DNA of 64,000 bases. Source: Bacteroides ilei (lineage in GTDB: Bacteria > Bacteroidota > Bacteroidia > Bacteroidales > Bacteroidaceae). Both the position numbers and the translations under genes were made by a program. The stretch is from assembly GCF_900128495.1 (NCBI RefSeq), contig NZ_LT635801.1:1437997-1501996 (forward strand). Direction: 5' to 3'. Numbering within the stretch: position 1 is the first letter of the stretch; each line of letters begins with the position of its first letter. Of the stretch, positions 34,371 to 42,200 are shown piece after piece. The notes beneath the pieces were generated by a model. That model saw only the letters and a list, made by a program, of their open reading frames with translations. It did not search any database and was not told where the DNA came from.

Positions 34371-34417
34371 AAAAGCCGTTCCAGCAACGATAATTGATAT
34401 GCTGGAACGGCTTTTTT
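34371..34417. terminator. Bidirectional terminator originally shared by GH127 and the esterase operon
   Basis: A 16-bp perfect stem (AAAAGCCGTTCCAGCA at 34371-34386 with its complement at 34400-34415) ends in a T run on the plus strand and has an A-rich left side. Before the insertion it would have lain between the convergent GH127 gene and the minus-strand esterase at 34591-35466. Confidence 0.85.
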
Positions 34418-34431
34418 GTTTGAATAGTGGC

Positions 34432-34570
34432 GCCTTTTTTGAAAGCCTTTGATCTTTTTGAAAAACATCTTTATCTTTCAAGGAAAACATCTTGAACTTT
34501 TGCGTAGAATGTCTTCATCTTTATGGAAAGATTCTTTCTCCTTTTATAGATATTCCTTCATCTTTTTGTG
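34432..34570. repeat. Degenerate CATCTTTNT repeats in an intergenic gap
   Basis: Copies of (C/G)ATCTTT occur at 34451, 34466, 34488 (CATCTTG), 34516 and 34559, embedded in pyrimidine-rich sequence with GAAAA spacers. Distances of 22, 43 and 65 bp fit multiples of about 21.7. No protein is supported here. The style resembles the CAAGTTCTTTTT repeats at 55689-55770. Confidence 0.5.
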
Positions 34571-34590
34571 CGTCAGGATTCTTATGGGAT

Positions 34591-35466
34591 TCATGGATTC
34601 ATATGACGGCTTACAAAAGGCAGGCATTGGTAAAGTGCCGAATGCCAATATTCCCAGTCATGTGCCCCGTCGCGGACACGGAATTCGCAGGGGATACCGT
34701 TATTACGCATGGCTTGATAGAATTCAATGTTACGGTCCAGCAGGAAATCATCATCACCGCAGTCAACGAACCACGCTACGCTGCGTAACTGGTTTTTGCG
34801 GGCATCATCACCTTTCAGCACGTAATCAACACAACTGTTGTCTATAACCGATTGGGTGAGAATGGCCAGTTTCCCGTTCGGGTCATCAAATTTTGCGGCT
34901 CCTACGGCCGGGATGCTCATCAGGGCACTCATGGCATAGACGGCGGTAAATTTATCGGGATGTCTCTGTCCGTAGGAAGTGGCTCCTCCGCCTCCCATTG
35001 AAAGTCCGGCTATGGCCCGGTGCTGTTTATCGCTTATAATGCGGTAGGTCTTTTCAATAAAAGGCATGAATTCTGTGAAGAAAAAGGTTTCATATTTCCA
35101 TCCGGGCATATCGAAATAGCCGTTCTGGAAGATGTTCGGATCACCTCCTCCTGCATCAGGGGTGACAATGACCATTTCTTGTGCTTCTCCACTTTTGGTA
35201 AGACGGTCCATGACATCCTTTACATGTCCGCGGTTGGCCCATAAAGAATTGTTTTCCCACATTCCATGGAGCAGATACAATATCGGATATTGCCGGTTCT
35301 TGTCGGTGTCGAAACTTTGTGGAAGGAAAATGGTATAGGCCCGTTTGGCCTTTAGCACCTCACTGTAGATGGTGTCTGTGAGGATACGGCTTTGCCCTGG
35401 CTGTTGTGCCGACAATATTGTCGGCACAATGGCTAGCAGAGCCAGAATAAGTAGAGGTTTTTTCAT
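34591..35466 (-). CDS. CE1-type carbohydrate esterase (feruloyl or acetyl esterase)
   Basis: This 291-residue protein has a signal peptide ending near LSAQQ and a complete alpha/beta hydrolase fold of the esterase D/CE1 type. LYLLHGM marks the oxyanion region; nucleophile Ser156 is in AGLSMGGG, the acid is near Asp238 in CGDDDFLLD, and His269 is in DGAHDWEYW. It should remove feruloyl, acetyl or similar groups from arabinoxylan. It is last in a minus-strand operon, 29 bp after the second esterase, and it stops at a hairpin region. Acyl specificity cannot be told from the sequence. Confidence 0.9.
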   Translation of the reverse strand: MKKPLLILALLAIVPTILSAQQPGQSRILTDTIYSEVLKAKRAYTIFLPQSFDTDKNRQYPILYLLHGMWENNSLWANRGHVKDVMDRLTKSGEAQEMVIVTPDAGGGDPNIFQNGYFDMPGWKYETFFFTEFMPFIEKTYRIISDKQHRAIAGLSMGGGGATSYGQRHPDKFTAVYAMSALMSIPAVGAAKFDDPNGKLAILTQSVIDNSCVDYVLKGDDARKNQLRSVAWFVDCGDDDFLLDRNIEFYQAMRNNGIPCEFRVRDGAHDWEYWHSALYQCLPFVSRHMNP

Positions 35467-35495
35467 TTTTTATTTATGTTAGTAGATTAGATTTC

Positions 35496-36635
35496 TTATT
35501 TGGCAGAAGTCTTGTCGTTTTTTGCCTTAAAGAACAGTTGCACAGTTTCTGCCAGATAATCACGTGCATTCATCCATGTATGTCCTCCGGTTGTAATCTT
35601 TTTCAGGTAAGTGATACCTTTTTTGTCAAAATATTCCAGGTTACGTATGACGTCCGGATATAGGAAGTCGCTGTTGCCAACGCCGAACCAGAGCAGATCA
35701 AGTCGTTGGTTCAGTTCCTTTTTCCCGATAATTTCGTTGAAATACTTATCCATGACTTCGGGAGTGAGGTATGCGCTGTAGGAAGCAAGCCATGCAAATT
35801 TGTCGAGATGGCTGAGCGCTGTGAAAAGCGACTGCCCACCACCGCGTGAGAATCCGGCGATGGCCCGGTGTTCACGGTCGGCCAGCGTGCGGTATTCCGA
35901 TTCCACGAAAGGCATGACGCAACCGGTAAGTTCATCGGCGAATGTTCCGTACATCCCGGCAGCCTCCATGGAAGAAGGCATCGGAGTTCCGTTCATCATG
36001 TAACCGTAGGGCATTACTACAATCATGGGTTCAGCTTTTCCTTGTGCGATAAGGTTGTCGAGAATGGTGTTCACACGTCCTACCTTGAACCATGTCTCTT
36101 CCGTATCGGTAGTTCCGCTTACCAGATACAGGACCGGATAGCTTTTCCCGCTGGTTTCATATCCTGCAGGTGTATAGACCAATAACGGCCGGTTCATGTG
36201 CAGTACTTCCGAGTAGTAGGTTGAATAGCTCACTTTGCCGTGAGGTACCTGGTTGACTGTGTACAATGCATCTTTTGAAGGCATTTCCAGCAGGCTCGCC
36301 TTGAAGCGTTCATTAGGGAACAATAATATATTGCTAGGATCGGATACCTGTACGCCGTCTACAATGAATGAGTAAGGATATATATCAGGTTTGTCAACCT
36401 GTACGGTGACGCTCCATATTCCTCGTTCATTTTTTTGTAAAGGCTTGTTGCCTTCCATGAATTGTCCGTTCAGTTGTACGTCTTTTGCATTCGGTGCCTC
36501 GATGGTGAAGGTAACTTTTCCGTCGGGACCTACGGTCGGTGACGTTACAGGATTGTTCCATGGATTTTGTTGTGCATGTATGCCGAAGAACGGGCATGCA
36601 GCCATCAGCATGATTGATAATACTTTGTTTTTCAT
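35496..36635 (-). CDS. CE1-type esterase with N-terminal Ig-like (CBM48/E-set) domain
   Basis: This 379-residue protein has a signal peptide (to about HAQQ). An E-set/CBM48-like beta-sandwich follows (about 25-115: VTFTIEAPNAKDVQLNGQF, GIWSVTV, YPYSFIVDG), then the CE1 hydrolase domain (about 130-375). Nucleophile Ser263 is in AGFSRGGG, the acid is Asp323 in GNSDFLY, and His352 is in TGGHTWMNAR. This two-domain layout is common in Bacteroidetes feruloyl esterases. An Arg follows the nucleophile (GFSRGG) where the first esterase has Met. It lies between the GH43-CBM6 gene and the other esterase in one operon. Confidence 0.9.
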   Translation of the reverse strand: MKNKVLSIMLMAACPFFGIHAQQNPWNNPVTSPTVGPDGKVTFTIEAPNAKDVQLNGQFMEGNKPLQKNERGIWSVTVQVDKPDIYPYSFIVDGVQVSDPSNILLFPNERFKASLLEMPSKDALYTVNQVPHGKVSYSTYYSEVLHMNRPLLVYTPAGYETSGKSYPVLYLVSGTTDTEETWFKVGRVNTILDNLIAQGKAEPMIVVMPYGYMMNGTPMPSSMEAAGMYGTFADELTGCVMPFVESEYRTLADREHRAIAGFSRGGGQSLFTALSHLDKFAWLASYSAYLTPEVMDKYFNEIIGKKELNQRLDLLWFGVGNSDFLYPDVIRNLEYFDKKGITYLKKITTGGHTWMNARDYLAETVQLFFKAKNDKTSAK

Positions 36636-36690
36636 ATTGATTTATTTATATGTTGGTACCTATTGAATAGAAAAATCAGTCTAGCCTGAT

Positions 36691-38091
36691 TTATATTTCT
36701 TTCTTTTGCCTGTCGAATTTCCACCAGTCAAGATTGAACAGTTTGCATCCTTTACGTCCTTTGAAGACAAGATAGATATCGTGCTTGCCTGTGACCGGAA
36801 TCTTGATATCGGCTTTTAAAGTTAGCCATTTTTCCCATCCGCCGGTACATGGAACCGGTATTTCTGCTATTTTTTCCCCTTTTATGCTGTCGGTATGGAT
36901 TTCCAGTGTGCCGCCCCGACGTCCGCTTGCCGCCGATATACTGAAGCTTGCCGGTGATATGGATCCGAAATCCACTTCCCGTACTTTGATATAGTCTTCT
37001 GTATGGGTGTTGCTGATGTATACACCGGTATTTTCACTCCATTCGGCCTCTATTCCTTTGGAGAAAGCCATGGTTTCGGCTTCTACCCGGTTATACGGGT
37101 TGAGCGTTCCTATCGGTCTGACCCCTTCAGCGGTGGCATTGATGAGCGGGAATGTTCCGTCCGGATTGTATGTGAACGGTTCTACAGCAACGCTCCGGCC
37201 GAAACCACCTCCGCCTGGAAGCTTGCCTGTATGGTAGAAAAAGTAGGACTGGCCTTTGTAGTCGATGACACCACAGTGATTGGTGAACGAACCGGTATCC
37301 TGGAGCGGCATGATTTCGCCCATGTATTTCCACGGGCCCAGCGGATGGTCGCTCATGGAGTAAGCGATGTGTTCGGGTACACCCCCGGCAGCATAAAGCA
37401 GGTAGTATTTATTGTTTCGCTTATAGAACCACGGTCCTTCCGTATACGTATCTTTGTATTTCTGACCTTTGACGCGTTTTTCCGGATTGGGGGCTCCGAA
37501 ACTTTCTTCGGTCTGTTCGATACGTCCTACTTCTCCTTTGATGGAAATCATGTCGTCGTTAAGTCTGGCGTAGTAGATGTGAGGGTTGCCCCAGTAGAGA
37601 TAAGCCTGTCCGTCGTCATCGATAAAGACGGTAGGGTCGATGTAATCCCAACTTCCGTCGCATAAGGGTTTTCCTATGGCATCTTTGAACGGTCCGGTAG
37701 GAGAGTCGCCTACGGCTACACCTATAGCCATGGCGTTGCTTAGTTTGGAGTGAAGGCATACATACCAGTAGAATTTGCCGTTCCGTTCGATACACTGGGC
37801 AGCCCATGCCCTGTCGTCGGCCCAGCTGAACGTTTCGATGGCCAGCGGTGATCCGTGGTCGGTCCAGTTTGCCATGTCGGTTGTAGAATATACTCTCCAT
37901 TCCTGCATCCAGAAAAAGTCGGCATTTGCTTCATCGCGTCCGGTATATACATATAACGTATCGTTATGTATCATAGGTGCCGGATCGGTAGTGTAACATG
38001 TCTGGACAATGGGGTTTTGAGCCGACAGTTGGCTGGTGCCTGATAATCCGAATAAAGCGGCAACTGCTAGTTGTGCATAGTTATGTTTCAT
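36691..38091 (-). CDS. GH43 (subfamily 29-like) with CBM6, arabinoxylan arabinofuranohydrolase type
   Basis: From Met at 38091 this 466-residue protein has a signal peptide (MKHNYAQLAV to QLSAQ); an in-frame ATG at 38121 is unlikely. GH43 residues are Asp36 (YTTDPAPM), Asp152 (DYIDPTVFIDDDG) and Glu218 (TYTEGPWFYK). The C-terminal CBM6 (about 330-460) has NRVEAETMAFSKGIE and ends with FKGRKGCKLFNLDWWKF. Such proteins remove arabinose from arabinoxylan, with CBM6 holding xylan. It is first in a three-gene minus-strand operon with two esterases, divergent from the symporter operon. Confidence 0.92.
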   Translation of the reverse strand: MKHNYAQLAVAALFGLSGTSQLSAQNPIVQTCYTTDPAPMIHNDTLYVYTGRDEANADFFWMQEWRVYSTTDMANWTDHGSPLAIETFSWADDRAWAAQCIERNGKFYWYVCLHSKLSNAMAIGVAVGDSPTGPFKDAIGKPLCDGSWDYIDPTVFIDDDGQAYLYWGNPHIYYARLNDDMISIKGEVGRIEQTEESFGAPNPEKRVKGQKYKDTYTEGPWFYKRNNKYYLLYAAGGVPEHIAYSMSDHPLGPWKYMGEIMPLQDTGSFTNHCGVIDYKGQSYFFYHTGKLPGGGGFGRSVAVEPFTYNPDGTFPLINATAEGVRPIGTLNPYNRVEAETMAFSKGIEAEWSENTGVYISNTHTEDYIKVREVDFGSISPASFSISAASGRRGGTLEIHTDSIKGEKIAEIPVPCTGGWEKWLTLKADIKIPVTGKHDIYLVFKGRKGCKLFNLDWWKFDRQKKEI

Positions 38092-38540
38092 AAGGTAAAT
38101 AGAATTAAAGTTGTTATTCAATGATCCGGTAAGAGATCTTTCGGCGGTTTATTTTTCCGTTGATACAAAGAAAAAGAATTAGTCTGAGACCCAGAATCTG
38201 AGATGTTACAAGTCCGTTTGACCGGGTTACATGGCAAAAAATAATAATGTGAGAGAATCGTTTCTTATGTCGCATAGATTTAAAAATAAGTCGTTTGTAA
38301 AGGCTTTGGCAGATTTATTGGTATTCTATGTAACATAGAGTAAAGTTTTTGTAACGGATATTGGATTTTTGTAACCTTTTGTAAAAGGTTTGAATCAATG
38401 GACAAGCACAATCTTTTTTTTCTTTCCTATTTTTGTGTTGTAGAATCGGAGCGAGAGAATATTTGTGCTTTCAGCGCTTGTCCACTCTTCTTTTCTCCGG
38501 TTCAGTTAGTGTGAAGATTAAAATATTGGATAAAAATACT
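38092..38540. promoter_or_regulatory. Divergent control region with phased TGTAAC repeats
   Basis: No gene is seen in this gap. Plus-strand TGTAAC occurs at 38329-38334, 38350-38355 and 38370-38375, spaced 21 and 20 bp; the first is inside the palindrome CTATGTAACATAG. On the minus strand TGTAAC occurs at 38226-38231 and 38205-38210, spaced 21 bp and facing the GH43 operon. A -7 box TATTTTTG lies at 38428-38435, beginning 52 bp after the last plus-strand repeat. A weaker TTTCTTTG reads on the minus strand at 38166-38173. Confidence 0.65.
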
Positions 38541-40034
38541 ATGACTACACTTCAAAACCAAAAAGTTTCCATAGCCGAGAAAGTGGGTTATGGATTAGGA
38601 GACTGCTCTGCGAACCTTGTGTTCCAGATGATGATGATTTATCAGACGAAATTTTATACCGATGTGTTCGGGTTGGAAGGAGCTATTGCCGGTACCGTTA
38701 TGCTGGTTGCACGTATCGTTGATGCATTTGTCGACCCGACAGTAGGAATTCTTTCCGACAGAACCCAGACCAAATGGGGTAAATACCGCCCTTGGGTGTT
38801 GTGGACGGCATTGCCTTTCATGGTGTTCTACATACTGGCATTCTATAATCCGGGAATTGAAGACAAAGGTCTGGTTGCGCTGTACGCTACCATTTCATAC
38901 ACATTGTTGATGACCATGTATTCATTCAACAATACTCCTTATTCTTCTTTAGGTGGTGTCATGTCGTCCGATATAAAGGAAAGGACCAGTATAACGTCGG
39001 TACGTTTCGTGTTCTCTACGATCGGACAGTTTGTTGTACAAGGTTTGACCTTACCTTTGGTAAGCAAGTTTGCCGATGGAGGAGACAAGGCCCACGGATG
39101 GTTATGTACGATTTCTCTTTTTGCGGCAGTCGGATTTCTGTTTTTGCTGGTGGTGTTCTTCTCTACAAAAGAACGTATCACTCCTCCGGCAGGACAGAAG
39201 AATGATACCCGCCAGGATATCAAGGATGTATTCAGCAGCGTTCCCTGGCGTTCCATGTTTGTGCTGACTCTGTTCGTTTTCATTACACTGGCCATGTGGG
39301 GAAGTGCCATGAACTATTATTTTGAAAATTATGTGGACAAGGCTGCTCTTTATGCATTCCTCGATAAGATAGGGTTGGTAGCGACCGAGGCTCAGGATAC
39401 GATAGGATATCATATATTGAATGCTTTCGGACTGGTAGTAAGTTCGCCCGACAAGGCTTACGAGGTAGGCTTCGGTGTATTTAATATGGTGGGTGCCTTG
39501 GTTCAGTTCTTCGGTGTGATCCTGTTGTCTGAATTTTTGGCGAACCGGTACGGAAAGAAGAGCACCTTTATCGTTTGTCTGACGCTGACAGCTGTCTTTA
39601 CAGCGATGTTCTATTTCCCGGCTAAGGATAACATAGAAATGATGTTTGTCCTGAATTTCTTGAAGAGTCTGGCTTATGCTCCTACCGTTCCGTTGCTTTG
39701 GGCCATGATTGCCGATGTTGCCGACCATTCCGAATATGTACATTACCGTCGTGCTACAGGTTTTGTATTTTCGGGTGTAGTATTTGCCTTGAAGGCCGGA
39801 TTGGGTGTCGGAGGAGCCATCCTTGGATTCCTGTTGTCCGGGTTCGGTTATGTTTCAGGTTCGGGAATAGCTCAGAGCGAATCAGCCATTCATGGAATAA
39901 TCCTTTCTTCAAGTTTGATTCCGGCCGCCACATTCTTTATCGGAGTGATAGCCCTGTTCTTCTATCCGATAACCAAGAAATATAACGAAAAGATGCAGGC
40001 CGATCTGGCAGAAAGAAGAAAAAACAATTATTAA
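38541..40034 (+). CDS. GPH-family (MelB-like) sugar:cation symporter
   Basis: From ATG at 38541 this 497-residue inner-membrane protein has the GPH features: EKVGYGLGDCSANLVFQMM at the first helix, DAFVDPTVGILSDRTQTKWGKYRPW in loop 2-3 (the family's Asp and Arg-Lys residues), and about 12 hydrophobic segments. Later motifs such as LLWAMIADVADHSEYVHYRRATG also fit. An open frame extends upstream to 38433 but includes the -7 box, so it is not used. It probably carries xylobiose-type or glucuronoxylan oligosaccharides into the cytoplasm for the GH10, GH43 and GH67 enzymes encoded next. It opens a four-gene operon. Confidence 0.93.
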   Translation: MTTLQNQKVSIAEKVGYGLGDCSANLVFQMMMIYQTKFYTDVFGLEGAIAGTVMLVARIVDAFVDPTVGILSDRTQTKWGKYRPWVLWTALPFMVFYILAFYNPGIEDKGLVALYATISYTLLMTMYSFNNTPYSSLGGVMSSDIKERTSITSVRFVFSTIGQFVVQGLTLPLVSKFADGGDKAHGWLCTISLFAAVGFLFLLVVFFSTKERITPPAGQKNDTRQDIKDVFSSVPWRSMFVLTLFVFITLAMWGSAMNYYFENYVDKAALYAFLDKIGLVATEAQDTIGYHILNAFGLVVSSPDKAYEVGFGVFNMVGALVQFFGVILLSEFLANRYGKKSTFIVCLTLTAVFTAMFYFPAKDNIEMMFVLNFLKSLAYAPTVPLLWAMIADVADHSEYVHYRRATGFVFSGVVFALKAGLGVGGAILGFLLSGFGYVSGSGIAQSESAIHGIILSSSLIPAATFFIGVIALFFYPITKKYNEKMQADLAERRKNNY

Positions 40035-40055
40035 CCTATAAATAAATTTAGTAAG

Positions 40056-41192
40056 ATGAAAATACGACACATTACATCGATTGTTTTGGCCGGAGCATTT
40101 TTAGTGGCTTGTGGTAACCAACAGAAAGCTGTTGTAGTACAGGAACCTTCGTTGAAGGATGTTGTTGAAGGCAAATTCCTGATGGGAGCTGCTATAAATA
40201 CATTCCAGTCATCGGGGAGGGATACAAATGCTGTGAAGATTTTGAAACAGCATTTCAATGCGGTGGTTGCTGAAAACTGTATGAAATGTGCGGTTATCCA
40301 TCCCGAAGAAAACCGGTATGATTTTACTCAAGCCGATGAATTCGTCAATTTCGGACTGGAGAACGGCATGGTGGTGACCGGACATTGCCTGATCTGGCAT
40401 TCACAGCTGGCACCTTGGTTTACAGTAGATAAAGACGGAAAACAGGTTTCGGCTGAGGTGCTGAAGCAGCGTATGAAAGATCATATTACGACAGTGATGA
40501 CCCGTTACAAAGGAAAAATCAAAGGATGGGATGTGGTCAATGAAGCGATTATGGAAGACGGTTCTTACCGTAAGAGTGTTTTCTATAAGATATTGGGAGA
40601 GGAGTTTATTCCTCTGGCTTTCCAGTATGCGCATGAAGCCGATCCGGATGCTGAATTGTATTACAATGATTATTCTATGAATGTTCCGGGTAAAAGAGAT
40701 GCTGTAGTGAAACTCGTTAAACAGTTGAAAGAAAGAGGGCTCCGTATTGATGCCGTAGGTATGCAGGGACATATGGGTATGGATTATCCGGATTTGAAGG
40801 AGTTTGAGGAAAGTATAGAAGCTTATGCCGGAGCTGGCGTGAAGGTTATGATTACAGAATGGGATATGTCGGCTCTGCCTACTGTGCGCCAGAGTGCCAA
40901 TGTTTCGGATACGGTAGCTTTCAAGAAAGCGATGAATCCATATCCGGAAGCTTTGCCCGACTCTGTATCTAAGGTATGGAACGAACGTATGATGGCATTC
41001 TTCAATCTGTTTGAAAAACATTCTGACGTAATTACCCGTGTGACTGCATGGGGAGTATCGGACGGTGATTCCTGGAAGAACAATTTCCCGGTAAGAGGAC
41101 GTAAGGATTATCCTTTGCTGTTCGACCGTAACTACCAGCCAAAACCGTTTGTTGTCGATTTGATGGAAGCTGCAACTGATTCAGTCAAGTAA
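40056..41192 (+). CDS. Endo-1,4-beta-xylanase, GH10 lipoprotein
   Basis: This 378-residue protein has a lipoprotein signal peptide (Cys19 in LVAC). The GH10 barrel is complete and uninterrupted: [14 protein letters not shown] near 109-122, acid/base Glu163 in [15 protein letters not shown] near 202-208, GMQGHMG near 235, and nucleophile Glu268 in ITEWDMSAL. It lacks binding modules, unlike the large GH10 at 8257-10521, so it likely cuts shorter, imported xylo-oligosaccharides in the periplasm. It follows the symporter by 21 bp and precedes GH43_1 by 33 bp. Confidence 0.95.
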   Translation: MKIRHITSIVLAGAFLVACGNQQKAVVVQEPSLKDVVEGKFLMGAAINTFQSSGRDTNAVKILKQHFNAVVAENCMKCAVIHPEENRYDFTQADEFVNFGLENGMVVTGHCLIWHSQLAPWFTVDKDGKQVSAEVLKQRMKDHITTVMTRYKGKIKGWDVVNEAIMEDGSYRKSVFYKILGEEFIPLAFQYAHEADPDAELYYNDYSMNVPGKRDAVVKLVKQLKERGLRIDAVGMQGHMGMDYPDLKEFEESIEAYAGAGVKVMITEWDMSALPTVRQSANVSDTVAFKKAMNPYPEALPDSVSKVWNERMMAFFNLFEKHSDVITRVTAWGVSDGDSWKNNFPVRGRKDYPLLFDRNYQPKPFVVDLMEAATDSVK

Positions 41193-41225
41193 AAGTTTAT
41201 ATCATATTCAATAAAATTTAAAATC

Positions 41226-42200
41226 ATGAAAAAGGAAGCAAGATATTTATTTCCGAGCGACTATATGGCCGACCCTTCGGTACATGTATTCAATGACCGT
41301 ATATACATTTATCCATCGCACGACTGGGAGTGTGCCAATGTAGAGAATGACAACGGTGACCAGTATGTGATGAAGGACAGCCATGTGCTTTCAACAGATG
41401 ATCCGATGCATGGTGAAGTGATAGACCACGGCAAGGCTCTTGATATAGCTGATATTCCTTGGGCAGGACGTCAGTTGTGGGACAGTGACGTGGCCGAGAA
41501 AGACGGAAAATACTATTTGTATTTCCCATTGAAGGACAAAACGGATATTTTCCGTATCGGTGTTGCTGTCGGTGACCGTCCTGAAGGTCCTTTCATTCCT
41601 CAGCCGGATCCTATCCGGGGCAGTTACAGTATTGATATCGCTGTTCTGAAAGAAGGTGAAGACTATTATATGTATTTCGGTGGAATATGGGGCGGACAGC
41701 TTCAGCGTTACAAGGATAACAAAGCATTGGAAATCCCTGAACTTCCGGAAGGGGATCAGCCGGCATTACCTAGCCGTGTGGTAAAACTGAGTAAAGACAT
41801 GCTGCAGTTTGCCGAAGAACCACGCCCCGTACTGGTAGTCGATGAGAACGGAGAACCGCTTAAGGCCAATAATCCCCATCGTTTCTTTGAAGCCAGCTGG
41901 GTACATAAATATAACGGTAAATATTATTTCTCTTATTCTACTGGTGACACGCACATGCTTTGCTATGCTGTTGGTGACAATCCTTATGGACCGTTCACTT
42001 ATCAGGGAGTTATCCTGACTCCGGTGGTAGGATGGACTACTCATCATTCCATTGTAGAATATAAGGGCAAATGGTATCTGTTCCATCATGACAGTGTACC
42101 TTCAGGTGGAAAATCATGGCTCCGTAGTTTGAAGGTGGTTGAACTTGAATACGATGAAAATGGCAAGATCATAACCATTGACGGTGGAGGCGAATGGTAA
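41226..42200 (+). CDS. Intracellular GH43_1-type beta-xylosidase/arabinofuranosidase
   Basis: This 324-residue protein has no signal peptide, so it is predicted cytoplasmic. GH43 residues are Asp16 (YMADPSVHV), Asp137 (YSIDIAVLK) and Glu222 (FFEASWVHKYNGKYYFSYS). The single-domain size fits subfamily 1. It would release xylose (or arabinose) from imported oligosaccharides. Its last codons overlap the start of GH67 (ATGG before TAA), so the two are probably translationally coupled. Confidence 0.93.
   Translation: MKKEARYLFPSDYMADPSVHVFNDRIYIYPSHDWECANVENDNGDQYVMKDSHVLSTDDPMHGEVIDHGKALDIADIPWAGRQLWDSDVAEKDGKYYLYFPLKDKTDIFRIGVAVGDRPEGPFIPQPDPIRGSYSIDIAVLKEGEDYYMYFGGIWGGQLQRYKDNKALEIPELPEGDQPALPSRVVKLSKDMLQFAEEPRPVLVVDENGEPLKANNPHRFFEASWVHKYNGKYYFSYSTGDTHMLCYAVGDNPYGPFTYQGVILTPVVGWTTHHSIVEYKGKWYLFHHDSVPSGGKSWLRSLKVVELEYDENGKIITIDGGGEW

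Noticed and set aside
34449..34847. Plus-strand open frame over the repeat array and the esterase end
   Set aside because: It overlaps the C-terminal half of a clear esterase on the other strand and shows no protein family features.
38433..38540. Longer start for the symporter at 38433
   Set aside because: The extension covers the -7 box at 38428-38435 and encodes a Cys- and Ser-rich leader unlike the family; ATG at 38541 begins the normal TTLQNQKVSIAEKVGYG start.
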